Shown piece by piece: positions 1 through 9,031 of a DNA stretch of 64,000 bases (position 1 is the stretch's first letter; every line of letters starts with the position of its first letter). The position numbers were made by a program, and so were the translations under genes. Location: contig NZ_SRPJ01000001.1 of NCBI RefSeq assembly GCF_004785665.1, forward strand, positions 434,001-498,000. Direction: 5' to 3'. Source of the DNA: Staphylococcus pragensis (GTDB lineage Bacteria > Bacillota > Bacilli > Staphylococcales > Staphylococcaceae). The notes beneath the pieces are model-generated. The model did not search any database. It was not told the DNA's origin and saw only the letters and a list, made by a program, of their open reading frames with translations.

Positions 1-89
1 CGGACGATACTAAAGAACTATTAGAAGAACGTGTTAAACATTTAGAGTATGAACTTTATCCTAGCGTTATTGCTAAGGTTATCAAGTAA
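1..89 (+). CDS. purN: Phosphoribosylglycinamide formyltransferase, C-terminal end
   Basis: The reading frame entering from the left edge encodes about 28 residues ending in YPSVIAKVIK and stops with TAA at 87-89. The neighbour is purH, and in staphylococci and bacilli purN immediately precedes purH-purD, so this is best read as the tail of the GAR formyltransferase of de novo purine synthesis. The purH ribosome binding site (AGGAGATAAG) overlaps the stop codon, which indicates one operon. No catalytic residue is inside the window, so the call rests on context and on the helical tail. Confidence 0.8.
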   Translation, partial: DDTKELLEERVKHLEYELYPSVIAKVIK

Positions 90-104
90 GGAGATAAGTA
101 AATC

Positions 105-1583
105 ATGAAAAAAGCAATTTTAAGTGTTTCAAATAAAAGTGGAATTGTAGAATTTGCTAAAGCATTAAGCGACTTAGATTATGAATTATATTCAACTGGC
201 GGTACGAAACGTGCACTTGAAGAAGCTTCTGTTCCAGTAAAATCTGTGTCTGATTTAACTCAATTTCCTGAAATTATGGATGGTCGTGTTAAAACGTTGC
301 ATCCAGCAGTACATGGAGGCATTTTAGCGGATCGAGATAAACCTGAACATCTTGAGCAATTATCAGAACAACATATTGATTTAATCGATATGGTAGTCGT
401 AAATTTATATCCTTTTCAAAAAACAGTGTCAAATCCAGATGTAACTGAAGCGGATGCCATTGAAAACATAGATATTGGTGGTCCAACGATGTTACGTGCG
501 GCAGCTAAAAACTTTAAACATGTTACTACAATTGTTCATCCTGCAGACTATAATGAAGTGATTGAACGAATTAAGTCTGACCGTTTAGATGAAGCGTTCC
601 GTAAAGAATTAATGATTAAAGTATTTGCGCATACAAATGAATATGATCACGCAATTGTAAGTTTCTTCAAAGGAGATAGCGAACAATTACGCTATGGTGA
701 GAATCCACAACAATCTGCACGCTTTGTGCGCACATCTTCAAGTAAACACACGATTGCAGGTTCTAAACAATTACATGGTAAAGCGCTTAGTTATAATAAC
801 ATTAAAGATGCTGACTCAGCGTTATCTTTAGTGAAGAAATTTAGTGAACCAGCAGCTGTAGCAGTGAAACATATGAATCCATGTGGTGTTGGTATCGGCA
901 ATACAATTGAAGATGCTTTCAAGAATGCATATGATGCGGATAATCAATCTATCTTTGGCGGTATTATTGCTTTAAATAGAACGGTAACGGCTGAACTTGC
1001 TGAAACGTTGCATGCTATCTTTTTAGAAGTAGTAATTGCCCCAAGATTTACTGATGATGCATTAGACATTTTAACTAAAAAGAAAAATATACGTTTACTA
1101 GAAATTGATATGACTATTGATAATCGAGAAGAAGAATTTGTTTCAGTATCAGGTGGTTATTTAGTTCAAGATAAAGATAACTATGAAGTTACTAAAGATG
1201 ACATGAAAGTAGTGACTGATGTGGAACCAACAGACGATCAATGGGAAGCAATGCTACTTGGTTGGAAAGTGATTCCATCTGTAAAAAGTAACGCAGTTAT
1301 TTTAAGTAATACAAAACAAACAGTAGGTATTGGTGCAGGTCAAATGAACCGTGTAGGCTCTGCGAAAATTGCATTAGAACGTGCAATTGAAATTAATGAT
1401 AATGTTGCTTTAATTTCTGACGGTTTCTTCCCAATGGATGATACTGTTGAATTAGCAGCTAAACATGGTATCAAAGCAATTATCCAACCTGGTGGTTCAA
1501 TTAAAGACCAAGATTCAATCGATATGGCAAATAAATATGGTATTACTATGGTAATGACAGGTATGCGTCACTTTAAACACTAA
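105..1583 (+). CDS. purH: Bifunctional AICAR transformylase / IMP cyclohydrolase
   Basis: PurH carries out the last two steps of de novo IMP synthesis: formylation of AICAR with 10-formyl-THF, then ring closure. The 492 residues have the usual length and two-domain order: an N-terminal MGS-like cyclohydrolase domain (about 1-130, with STGGT near residue 31 and DGRVKTLHP near 62), then the transformylase domain, where KHMNPCGVG near residues 255-263 carries the Lys-His pair typical of the active site. The start follows an AGGAG box and lies 15 bases after the purN stop. It forms an operon with purN and purD. In staphylococci this operon is normally under PurR control, but its promoter is outside the window. 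Confidence 0.97.
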   Translation: MKKAILSVSNKSGIVEFAKALSDLDYELYSTGGTKRALEEASVPVKSVSDLTQFPEIMDGRVKTLHPAVHGGILADRDKPEHLEQLSEQHIDLIDMVVVNLYPFQKTVSNPDVTEADAIENIDIGGPTMLRAAAKNFKHVTTIVHPADYNEVIERIKSDRLDEAFRKELMIKVFAHTNEYDHAIVSFFKGDSEQLRYGENPQQSARFVRTSSSKHTIAGSKQLHGKALSYNNIKDADSALSLVKKFSEPAAVAVKHMNPCGVGIGNTIEDAFKNAYDADNQSIFGGIIALNRTVTAELAETLHAIFLEVVIAPRFTDDALDILTKKKNIRLLEIDMTIDNREEEFVSVSGGYLVQDKDNYEVTKDDMKVVTDVEPTDDQWEAMLLGWKVIPSVKSNAVILSNTKQTVGIGAGQMNRVGSAKIALERAIEINDNVALISDGFFPMDDTVELAAKHGIKAIIQPGGSIKDQDSIDMANKYGITMVMTGMRHFKH

Positions 1584-1616
1584 TAAAATATTGAAAAGGA
1601 TGGAGGGACGATTTAG

Positions 1617-2855
1617 ATGAATGTTTTAGTTATAGGTGCAGGTGGACGTGAACATGCTTTAGTTTCTAAATTGCATCAATCACCTTTAGTTCAACAATTA
1701 TTTGCGATTCCGGGTAATGATGCTATGGAGAATATGGCAGAAACACATACTGAAATTGCTGAAAATGACCACGAGGCTATTTTAAAATTTGTAAAAGAAA
1801 ATAATGTTGAGTGGGTAGTGATTGGTCCTGAACAACCTTTAATTGATGGATTATCTAATCAATTGCGTCAAGCGAATATTAAAGTGTTCGGACCAAATAA
1901 AGAAGCGGCACAAATAGAAGGTTCTAAATTATTTGCTAAACAGTTGATGGAGAAATACGATATTCCAACTGCTGATTACAAAGAAGTGAATTCTAAAACT
2001 GAGGCGCTTGATTATGTCAATCAATGCGAGTTGCCAATTGTAGCTAAAAAGGATGGTTTGGCAGCTGGCAAAGGCGTAATTATCGCCGAAACACGTGAAG
2101 ACGCAATCGAAGCGGTTGAAACATTATATCCTGAAGAACAGGGCAAAGTAGTATTTGAGCAATTTTTAGAAGGCGAAGAATTCTCATTAATGACCTTTGT
2201 TAATGGCGACTATGCAGTACCATTTGACTGTATTGCACAAGATCATAAACGTGCTTATGATAACGATGAAGGTCCTAACACTGGAGGAATGGGTGCGTAT
2301 TGCCCAGTCCCTCACATTTCCGAAGATGTTCTAAAACGTACGGATAAAGAAATTGCTCAACCTATTGCGAAAGCGATGAAAGCAGAAGGATATGAGTACT
2401 TTGGCTTACTTTATATTGGAGCAATTTTAACTTCAGAAGGTCCTAAAGTTATAGAGTTTAATGCACGTTTCGGAGATCCAGAAGCCCAAGTATTATTAAG
2501 TCGTTTAGAAAGTGATTTAATGGCTCAAATCGTGGCTTTAGACCGTAAAGATCCTATCCGCTTCCAATGGCATGATGACTATATCGTAGGCGTTATGCTA
2601 GCATCTAAAGGTTATCCAGGTAGCTACGAGAAAGGTGCCAAAGTCACAGGTTTCGAATTAAATGATAATTATTTCGTTAGTGGCTTACGTAAAGAAGATG
2701 ATGATTTCGTTACTTCAGGAGGCAGAGTTTTATTAGCTATCGGAAAAGGGGAAACAATTGAAGAAGCGCAAGTTGCAGCTTATAGTAACGTGGAAAAAGT
2801 AGAAAGTGATAATTTATTCTATCGTCATGATATTGGAAATAAAGCGTTGAAATAA
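1617..2855 (+). CDS. purD: Phosphoribosylamine-glycine ligase (GAR synthetase)
   Basis: PurD joins glycine to phosphoribosylamine using ATP, the second step of purine synthesis. The 412-residue product opens with [13 protein letters not shown], the family N-terminus, and continues with an ATP-grasp fold: [12 protein letters not shown] near 141-152, NTGGMGAY near 220-227 and [12 protein letters not shown] near 280. A GGAGG box precedes the ATG. It is the last gene of the purine operon: only 33 bases separate it from purH, and a strong hairpin terminator follows. It is intact, with nothing unusual. Confidence 0.97.
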   Translation: MNVLVIGAGGREHALVSKLHQSPLVQQLFAIPGNDAMENMAETHTEIAENDHEAILKFVKENNVEWVVIGPEQPLIDGLSNQLRQANIKVFGPNKEAAQIEGSKLFAKQLMEKYDIPTADYKEVNSKTEALDYVNQCELPIVAKKDGLAAGKGVIIAETREDAIEAVETLYPEEQGKVVFEQFLEGEEFSLMTFVNGDYAVPFDCIAQDHKRAYDNDEGPNTGGMGAYCPVPHISEDVLKRTDKEIAQPIAKAMKAEGYEYFGLLYIGAILTSEGPKVIEFNARFGDPEAQVLLSRLESDLMAQIVALDRKDPIRFQWHDDYIVGVMLASKGYPGSYEKGAKVTGFELNDNYFVSGLRKEDDDFVTSGGRVLLAIGKGETIEEAQVAAYSNVEKVESDNLFYRHDIGNKALK

Positions 2856-2871
2856 AGGTATTAATAAAAAA

Positions 2872-2907
2872 AGAGGGCGTATCATATTTTGAGTGATACG
2901 CTCTCTT
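2872..2907. terminator. Shared terminator of purD and ykoC
   Basis: Inverted arms AGAGGGCGTATCA and TGATACGCTCTCT (one G-U pair) surround a short AT loop. On the plus strand a short T stretch follows, and on the minus strand an A-rich plus-strand run gives TTTTTT. It therefore fits as a bidirectional terminator between the convergent purine operon and ykoEDC. Confidence 0.85.
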
Positions 2908-2915
2908 TGTGTGCT

Positions 2916-3734
2916 TTAAGCTGTATATCCTGATACACGTGCATCTGTAATACCGGTAATTGGTAAATACTGTGAAAGGTAAAATGCAATGATTAAAATG
3001 GCCACAACGCAGATTACAAATAAAATGTCTTTATAAGAAAAAGGTGCTTTGTAATAATACGTTCTTGGACCATCTTTAAAGCCTTTTGATTCCATTGCCA
3101 CAGATAATTGATGTGCACGACGGATATTTTGACTTAAGATTGGTATTAATAAATGTTTGAGACGTTTAAGTCCTCTATAATTTGAAGCATCTATCATTTG
3201 ATAACGCATTTTTAGTGAACGTCTCAATTGAATGAATGATGTAAAAATGAGAGGGACCATTCTAATCGCAGCCATAAACGCATAAGCGATTTTAGGTTTA
3301 ACTTTTAAATGTTGCATTAAACTATAAAAAATCATGACAATTTGCGAAGTTAAAGCGATTAGAATTCCTAACATAGAAACTGAAATGGTACGTAAAGATA
3401 CATGTAAACCTCTAACTAAACTTTCTATACTAACTTGAATAAATCCTAATGAAAACAGGACATGAGTTCCATCACCATAAAGAATCATAAATAAAGAAGA
3501 TAATAGAGCAAATAATACGCAAGCTAGTACTAATGTACCTGTGATTTTAAAAGAGGTACCATTGAATAATAGTAATAGCAAAAATAGCAACAACGTAATA
3601 TAAATCATATAATCAAAGTTATGTACAAAGATAACAAAGAAGAATAAAGCTATTCCAAGTAATAATTTAGTAATGATATTAACATCATCAACAAATGTGT
3701 AATGTTTTTTCCAACGTTCAAACATGCAGTTCAC
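2916..3734 (-). CDS. ykoC: ECF transporter transmembrane subunit (T component), thiamine-precursor uptake
   Basis: This is the EcfT-like energy-coupling membrane subunit of an ECF vitamin transporter. The 272 residues show several hydrophobic helices in the N-terminal half (KLLLGIALFFFVIFVHNF, TGTLVLACVLFALLSSLFMIL), a basic amphipathic coupling segment around RMVPLIFTSFIQLRRSLKMR and AMESKGFKDG, and a final helix near the C-terminus. It overlaps the ATPase gene by 17 bases, so the two are translationally linked, and the order ykoE-ykoD-ykoC behind a TPP riboswitch fixes the role as uptake of hydroxymethylpyrimidine or a related thiamine precursor. The ligand itself is inferred from the riboswitch and family. 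Confidence 0.88.
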   Translation of the reverse strand: MNCMFERWKKHYTFVDDVNIITKLLLGIALFFFVIFVHNFDYMIYITLLLFLLLLLFNGTSFKITGTLVLACVLFALLSSLFMILYGDGTHVLFSLGFIQVSIESLVRGLHVSLRTISVSMLGILIALTSQIVMIFYSLMQHLKVKPKIAYAFMAAIRMVPLIFTSFIQLRRSLKMRYQMIDASNYRGLKRLKHLLIPILSQNIRRAHQLSVAMESKGFKDGPRTYYYKAPFSYKDILFVICVVAILIIAFYLSQYLPITGITDARVSGYTA

Positions 3735-5121
3735 CTGCCATCTCTATAAGTTGACCATTTTCAACATTTAATCGACGAGTTGGATAACGTCGAATGATTT
3801 CAGGATCATGAGTTACCATAACAATCGTTTGTCCATTAGATACTCGTTCTTGGAATAACTTTATTAATTGAAATGTATTATGACTATCCAAACCGAATGT
3901 AGGTTCATCAAGTAAAATAATGTCAGCTTTTGAACTTAGAGCAGTTGCTACACTTAAACGTCGTTTTTGGCCCATTGATAATTCAAACGGATGTTGCTCT
4001 TTTACATTCTCTAAATGTAAGAGTTTTAATAATTGTAGTGTTTCATTATCTGCAGTTTTTCGATCTAAATGATTGTAATGAATATTAATTTCATCATAAA
4101 CAGAATTCGTAATAAACTGAAGTTCTGGGTTTTGATAAATAAGATACATGTGTTTAGCAGCATCCTTAATTTTTTTCAATTGTTTATCTTGATAAAACAT
4201 TTGTCCATTATATTTAATTAATTGAAGAATAGATTCTAATAAAGAAGTCTTTCCAGCTCCATTTTTACCAGTAATGGTAATCCATTCTCCCGGATGAATA
4301 CTAAAGTCATCTACAGTAAACAATTTATTTTTTCCACGAATAATTTCACCATTTTTAAAATCTAATAATACTTTACTTTTATTAGGCGATAGTGATTTTG
4401 ACTCGGGAGCGCGTTCCCAGGCTTGAGGATGCCAAACTCCATATTCTGTAAGTAATGCTTCACAATTTTGAAGTATGTAATCAGGTGTATTATCAGCGAT
4501 AATTTCACCTTCGTAATTCATTAAAATAACACGGTCAACATATTCCCAAATATGTTCTACTTTATGTTCCACAATAAGTACGGTTTGATCTGTCCACAAA
4601 TGGATTAATTTTTTCCATAAATCTGCTGTAGCATCTACATCTAACATAGCAGTAGGCTCATCTAAGAAAAGCGTATTCGCTTCTTGAAGAATAGTTTCTA
4701 CTATTGCTAGTTTCTGTTTCATACCGCCACTTAAGTGATTAACAAAGGTATCTTCTGTGACATTTAAATCTACAGAAGCAAGGGCATTTTTAATTAGTTG
4801 ATCCATTTCATGACGAGGCACTTGTTTATTTTCAAGTACAAATGCTAATTCTTCATATACTTTAGGCATACAAAATTGTGTGTCTGGGTCTTGAAAGATT
4901 ACACCAGATTGTGAATCAATTTCTAATTCATCATACTTCATAGGAAGTTCAATGAGATTAGGAACGATTCCACTTAAAACATTAAGCAATGTGCTTTTAC
5001 CAGATCCAGAAGGACCTAGTAAAAGCACTTTTTGTTTATCTTTAATTTCTATATTTAAGTTATCGAAAATTTTTCGATTACCATTTGGGTATTTTAGGCG
5101 TAAATTTTTAACTCTTAACAC
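3718..5121 (-). CDS. ykoD: ECF transporter ATPase with two fused ABC domains
   Basis: The 467-residue protein is a tandem ABC ATPase that energises the YkoEDC ECF transporter. Domain 1 has the Walker A GPSGSGKST near residues 35-43, the signature LSGGMKQK near 130 and FLDEPTAMLD. Domain 2 has GKNGAGKT near 282-289, LLDEPTFGLD and a variant signature LSMGQKRR near 380 in place of LSGGQ, which is not unusual for one half of a fused pair. It sits 12 bases after ykoE and overlaps ykoC, so the three genes form one transcript governed by the upstream TPP riboswitch. Confidence 0.93.
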   Translation of the reverse strand: MLRVKNLRLKYPNGNRKIFDNLNIEIKDKQKVLLLGPSGSGKSTLLNVLSGIVPNLIELPMKYDELEIDSQSGVIFQDPDTQFCMPKVYEELAFVLENKQVPRHEMDQLIKNALASVDLNVTEDTFVNHLSGGMKQKLAIVETILQEANTLFLDEPTAMLDVDATADLWKKLIHLWTDQTVLIVEHKVEHIWEYVDRVILMNYEGEIIADNTPDYILQNCEALLTEYGVWHPQAWERAPESKSLSPNKSKVLLDFKNGEIIRGKNKLFTVDDFSIHPGEWITITGKNGAGKTSLLESILQLIKYNGQMFYQDKQLKKIKDAAKHMYLIYQNPELQFITNSVYDEINIHYNHLDRKTADNETLQLLKLLHLENVKEQHPFELSMGQKRRLSVATALSSKADIILLDEPTFGLDSHNTFQLIKLFQERVSNGQTIVMVTHDPEIIRRYPTRRLNVENGQLIEMAGELHV

Positions 5122-5133
5122 ATGAATTTCCCC

Positions 5134-5709
5134 TTATAGGTTGTCGTAATCTTTTTGAGAAGCAGGGCGGAATAATTTAGTTACACCGGTTTGATCAAGT
5201 GCTTTAACGATATAGTAAGATAAAATACCTGCTATTACGATACCGCTAATAATACGGAAAACTATAAACAAAATTAAATTCCAAGATGCAACTTCTTTCA
5301 TATATCCATAATAGAAATCTATTGGAAGAGAAATGACAGCTGCTGCACATCCTGCTAGCATAGCTACCATTAGTGAGCGTGATTTATATTTGAAAATTGC
5401 AAAAATGATTTCACAAGCTAAACCTTGTAAAATTGCATATACAATTGTAGGAATACTAAATTCCCCTTTAACAATAGTTTCACCAGCTCCAGCAGCAAAT
5501 TCAGCAAGTAAGGCAATTCCTGGTTTAGGAATGATTAGATAGGATACTACACCCGCCATAAACCAGATTCCATATGTAAGTTGTTCTAAATGAAAACCTA
5601 ATGCTTGAACAACATTATAAGGTAAATACATTAAATTATAAATGATAGCAAAAATTACTGCTATCAGCACCGTTACTAAGATTTCTGATAGCTTTAAACC
5701 TTTTGACAT
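5134..5709 (-). CDS. ykoE: ECF transporter substrate-binding membrane subunit (S component), YkoE
   Basis: YkoE is the integral-membrane specificity subunit of the thiamine-precursor ECF transporter. I start it at the ATG at 5709 (MSKGLKLSEIL), which follows a perfect AGGAGGAAG box; a longer frame starting upstream would run into the leader terminator and is rejected. The 191 residues form about five to six helices (ILVTVLIAVIFAIIYNLMYL, YGIWFMAGVVSYLII, IVYAILQGLACEIIFAIF and so on). It is the first gene of ykoEDC and is controlled by the TPP riboswitch at 5803-5897 through the hairpin at 5723-5758. Confidence 0.92.
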   Translation of the reverse strand: MSKGLKLSEILVTVLIAVIFAIIYNLMYLPYNVVQALGFHLEQLTYGIWFMAGVVSYLIIPKPGIALLAEFAAGAGETIVKGEFSIPTIVYAILQGLACEIIFAIFKYKSRSLMVAMLAGCAAAVISLPIDFYYGYMKEVASWNLILFIVFRIISGIVIAGILSYYIVKALDQTGVTKLFRPASQKDYDNL

Positions 5710-5722
5710 ACTACTTCCTCCT

Positions 5723-5758
5723 AAAAAAACGCACAACCCTCCGTAGAAAGTTGTGCGT
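5723..5758 (-). terminator. Riboswitch expression platform: intrinsic terminator before ykoE
   Basis: On the minus strand a 9-bp stem (ACGCACAAC with GTTGTGCGT) is followed by seven T residues and then directly by the ykoE ribosome binding site. It lies downstream of the TPP aptamer, so premature termination when TPP is bound is the expected mechanism. Confidence 0.88.
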
Positions 5759-5802
5759 GAATTTAAATAAAATGCATTATGTATGTATTACAATTATTTA
5801 TA

Positions 5803-5897
5803 TTAGCGACACTTTCCTACGCTAGCTTTTAACTAGATCAGGTTCAAAGGGTTCGAGGATACTCCTCATCTCAGTATACACACCCCTAGTGCGTTGA
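5803..5897 (-). promoter_or_regulatory. TPP riboswitch (THI element) of ykoEDC
   Basis: Read on the minus strand, the segment contains the conserved THI-box blocks in order: AGGGGTGTG, CTGAGATGAGGA, ACCCTTTGAACCTGATCTAG and the closing GCGTAGGAAAGTG. These are the pyrimidine- and pyrophosphate-sensing arms of the TPP aptamer. A terminator hairpin follows before ykoE. Thiamine pyrophosphate is therefore expected to shut off the transporter. Confidence 0.96.
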
Positions 5898-5984
5898 ATA
5901 TTTAATTTAACTTAAATGTATGACTTTTAAGAAATATTGTCAAGATGCTTTTAAATTTAAATATATTTTAAAGAAAAAATTGAA

Positions 5985-6023
5985 AAAATAAAAACTACCA
6001 GTCAATGAATAATTGACTGGTAG
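5985..6023 (-). terminator. Terminator of the small gene at 6036-6173
   Basis: A perfect 12-bp stem (CTACCAGTCAAT with ATTGACTGGTAG) with a 5-base loop is followed on the minus strand by a T-rich tract. It starts 13 bases after the stop codon of the small minus-strand gene, which supports that gene being a real transcription unit. Confidence 0.85.
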
Positions 6024-6035
6024 CAAAAAATTAAA

Positions 6036-6173
6036 TTAATCTAAAGTATCTTGAACATCTTGCTTAGTTTGCTCTAGATCGTCAGTTTTTTCTTCTTTTT
6101 GTTCTTTTAATTTGTCTTCAGCTTCTTTAGCTTGTTCAGCTGCTGTTTTTTTAGCATCTTCGTTTGTCATCAT
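6036..6173 (-). CDS. Small highly charged protein (45 aa), function unknown
   Basis: A short frame encodes MMTNEDAKKTAAEQAKEAED followed by KLKEQKEEKTDDLEQTKQDV and QDTLD. It is almost entirely Lys, Glu, Asp, Gln and Ala, with no hydrophobic stretch, and is predicted to be a single charged helix or coiled coil. Support for a real gene is a GAGGAG box 7 bases before the first ATG (a second ATG follows at once, giving 44 residues) and a strong terminator directly after the stop. It stands alone between the ykoEDC riboswitch and divergent auxA. I do not recognise a family. Confidence 0.72.
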   Translation of the reverse strand: MMTNEDAKKTAAEQAKEAEDKLKEQKEEKTDDLEQTKQDVQDTLD

Positions 6174-6320
6174 ACAACACTCCTCGTTGAATAATTGTTA
6201 CATCTATTGTTTACCCAATAAAAAGTAGGTTAAACTTAAATAGGTCTAGAGAAGTATTTTATTTTTTTATTAAAGACAAGATGAAAATCTTCATATATAA
6301 TAAATTTTGAGGTGAACAGT

Positions 6321-7616
6321 ATGTCTTTTCTTAAGAAACACACCGAGATTATCTATAGTTATTTAATCGGTATCGTTTCACTCTTCACGGGTCTCATTAT
6401 CCTAATCAATTTACCTTTAATTAAACAACTAAAAGATAAAAATAAAGCTGAATTAAGGATACATAATTTATGGGATTTTCTTAATGCATTCTTTAGTGAA
6501 ATAATTAGAGTGATGAGTAGATTCATAGGCAACTTTCCTATTATTAGTGCAGTCATCATTATTTTGTTTGGTATTCTTTTAATGTTAATTGGTTATACAT
6601 TATATAGAACTACGAAATATGATTACGACATCTCAATTTTCTTTTTAGTTATTGGAATTCTATATTTCCTTATTACAATTACATTAATGACGCAAGTATA
6701 TGGTTTTTGGGCAGTGATTTTCGTCATTCCATTTGTTATCCATACAGGCTATATCGTCTATAAAGATGAACTTTATAGCGAAAATAGAAAAAGTCACTAT
6801 CTATGGATTATTGTTTCATATGGTATTGCTTATTTAATTACTCAAATTTCTTTATACGGCAAAATTGATGCAAATGAAATTGCACCAATTGATATTTTAA
6901 GTGTAGATACTTTCTTCTTAGTGATGTGGCTATTAGCTCAAGCATCTATTTGGAACTTCTTATTCTTAAGAAGATCACTTCCATTAACTAAGGAAGAATT
7001 AGGGGAAGAAGAACCAGAATTATCAAGAACTACTAAAGGAAATGTATCGACTCAATCTAAAGTTCATTTCAAACAACTTCAAGATAAAACATCAGAATAT
7101 GCACATAAGACGAGAAGAAGTGTAGACTTAGAAAAAATTAGATCTAAACGCGATAAATTCAAAAGTAAATTTAAAAATGTGTTTGATATTCAAGAAGACG
7201 ATATTCCTAATTGGATGCGTCGACCTAAATGGATTAAACCAGCGTATGTAGAAATCTTCTGTGGTTTTGTTTTATTCTTATTTACATTTATAGAATTTAA
7301 CAATCGAAATTCATTATTTGTGTCTGGTGAATGGCAATTATCGCAAACACAATATGTTGTTGAATGGGTAACATTATTATTACTAATGTTTATTATCATT
7401 ATTTATATAGCTACTACATTCACACATTACTTGAGAGGTAAATTCTACTATTTACAACTCTTTATGATTAGTATTTTATTCTTTAAATTACTAACAGAAT
7501 TCATTAACATTATGCTTCACGGTCTGCTTTTATCAATATTTATCACACCGACATTAATCATTATGTTAATACCAGTAATTATTGCCTTTACGCTACAGTT
7601 AAGAGATCGTCCTTAA
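6321..7616 (+). CDS. auxA: Polytopic membrane protein AuxA (lipoteichoic-acid-related auxiliary factor)
   Basis: The 431-residue product has about six N-terminal helices, a basic cytoplasmic-looking stretch around residues 225-300 (rich in Lys, Arg and Ser, with VDLEKIRSKRDKFKSKFK), then about four C-terminal helices. The start is set at the ATG at 6321 with GAGGTG at 6309-6314; a GTG inside that box would give three more residues and is rejected. The position just beyond purD and ykoCDE matches the S. aureus gene named auxA, whose loss is reported to raise beta-lactam susceptibility and destabilise lipoteichoic acid. Identity is inferred from context and architecture, not from an alignment. 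A strong terminator follows, so it is monocistronic. Confidence 0.75.
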   Translation: MSFLKKHTEIIYSYLIGIVSLFTGLIILINLPLIKQLKDKNKAELRIHNLWDFLNAFFSEIIRVMSRFIGNFPIISAVIIILFGILLMLIGYTLYRTTKYDYDISIFFLVIGILYFLITITLMTQVYGFWAVIFVIPFVIHTGYIVYKDELYSENRKSHYLWIIVSYGIAYLITQISLYGKIDANEIAPIDILSVDTFFLVMWLLAQASIWNFLFLRRSLPLTKEELGEEEPELSRTTKGNVSTQSKVHFKQLQDKTSEYAHKTRRSVDLEKIRSKRDKFKSKFKNVFDIQEDDIPNWMRRPKWIKPAYVEIFCGFVLFLFTFIEFNNRNSLFVSGEWQLSQTQYVVEWVTLLLLMFIIIIYIATTFTHYLRGKFYYLQLFMISILFFKLLTEFINIMLHGLLLSIFITPTLIIMLIPVIIAFTLQLRDRP

Positions 7617-7635
7617 TATCATCACGTATATGATT

Positions 7636-7686
7636 AACTCCCTTCAAAGTTTTAAAAATGAAGAACTTTGAGGGGAGTTATTTTAT
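7636..7686 (+). terminator. Terminator of auxA
   Basis: Arms AACTCCCTTCAAAGTT and AACTTTGAGGGGAGTT form a long stem with one mismatch, followed by TTTTATTT. It begins about 20 bases after the auxA stop. Confidence 0.85.
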
Positions 7687-7792
7687 TTAGTTTTGTTTAG
7701 TATAAAGTGAAATTTAATTTTGTTAAAATAGACAAGAACGTATAATGGAAAGATTTTCTAATAAAAATATGATTTAAATAGGAGCGTTAGAA

Positions 7793-8965
7793 ATGAAAAT
7801 AGCAACTTTAAATAAAGGAAAAGAAACAAAATATTTAAATCAATATCCGTTAGTCGATGAAGAAGATATTTATCAACACGACCATTTAAAGGAAGGCGAC
7901 TTATTTTATCTAATGACTGAAAGTGATCAATACATTGCAACAGCATATGTTGGACGTCAACATAAAGGTTTAGGGTGGGTATTGAGTTATGACCAAAACG
8001 AAGTCATTAATACTCAGTTTTTCGAAAGTTTGTTTAAACAAGCGTTAGAAGAAAGAGAATATTATTATCATATTGAAGGCACAAATGCTTTCAGACTGTT
8101 TAATGCTGAAGGTGATGGCGTAGGTGGTCTTACAATTGATAACTATAATGGCCATTTACTTATTCAATGGTATTCAAGAGGGATTTACAAGTTCCGTTAC
8201 AACGTGGTAGAAGCCATCCAAAATGTATTTGAGTTTAAGTCAATTTATGAAAAGATGCGTTTTAAAGATACAGAGTATACTGGAGGCCATGTGTTAGGGG
8301 AAACGCCAGAATTCCCAATTGTAATAGAAGAAAACTTTACATTTTATAATGTAGATTTAAATGATGGTTTAATGACAGGTATCTTTTTAGACCAAAAAGA
8401 AGTACGTAAAAAATTACGCGATCATTTTTCAGAAGGAAGAACAATACTTAACTTATTTAGTTATACAGGGGCATTCTCAGTTATAGCAGCTCAAAATGCG
8501 GAAATGACGACAAGTGTCGATTTAGCAAATCGTTCACGTGCTCTAACTGAAGAAAACTTTGGACTCAATGGTATTGACCCTAAAAGTCAGTATATCTACG
8601 TAATGGATACTTTTGATTTTTATAATTATGCCGCTCGTCATGCCAAACAATATGACACAATTGTAATTGATCCACCAAGTTTTGCACGTAATAAGAAGAA
8701 AACTTTTTCAGTGCAAAAAAATTACGATGACTTGATTAATGGTGCATTAGATATTTTAGCGCCAAATGGCTCAATGTTATTATGTACGAACTCAAGTGTC
8801 TTTCCGTTAAAATCTTTTAAAAACGTGATTAAAAAGACATTAGAATCAGCAGGCGTAGAATATGAAATAGAAGAAGTAATGGGCTTGCCAAAAGACTTCA
8901 AAACACATCCACATTATAAACCATCTAAATACTTGAAAGCAGTATTCTTAAATATTAAGCATTAA
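7793..8965 (+). CDS. Class I SAM-dependent rRNA methyltransferase (RlmI/YwbD type)
   Basis: The 390-residue protein has the architecture of 23S rRNA cytosine-C5 methyltransferases of the RlmI family: a PUA-like N-terminal part (about 1-75), a linker domain with EGDGVGGLTIDNYNG near 103-117, and a Rossmann methyltransferase domain with FLDQKEVR, NLFSYTGAFSVIAAQ (SAM motif I, about 218-232) and the catalytic-loop motif VIDPPSFARNKK near 297. It stands alone between auxA and the DUF697-like gene. Substrate specificity at a particular 23S cytosine is inferred from the family. The ATG follows a GGAGCG box. Confidence 0.85.
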   Translation: MKIATLNKGKETKYLNQYPLVDEEDIYQHDHLKEGDLFYLMTESDQYIATAYVGRQHKGLGWVLSYDQNEVINTQFFESLFKQALEEREYYYHIEGTNAFRLFNAEGDGVGGLTIDNYNGHLLIQWYSRGIYKFRYNVVEAIQNVFEFKSIYEKMRFKDTEYTGGHVLGETPEFPIVIEENFTFYNVDLNDGLMTGIFLDQKEVRKKLRDHFSEGRTILNLFSYTGAFSVIAAQNAEMTTSVDLANRSRALTEENFGLNGIDPKSQYIYVMDTFDFYNYAARHAKQYDTIVIDPPSFARNKKKTFSVQKNYDDLINGALDILAPNGSMLLCTNSSVFPLKSFKNVIKKTLESAGVEYEIEEVMGLPKDFKTHPHYKPSKYLKAVFLNIKH

Positions 8966-9031
8966 CATAAATAAAAGTGGGTATAATGGTTTAATGAATG
9001 AAAAAGAATCAACATGAAAGGGTGTCAAAGT

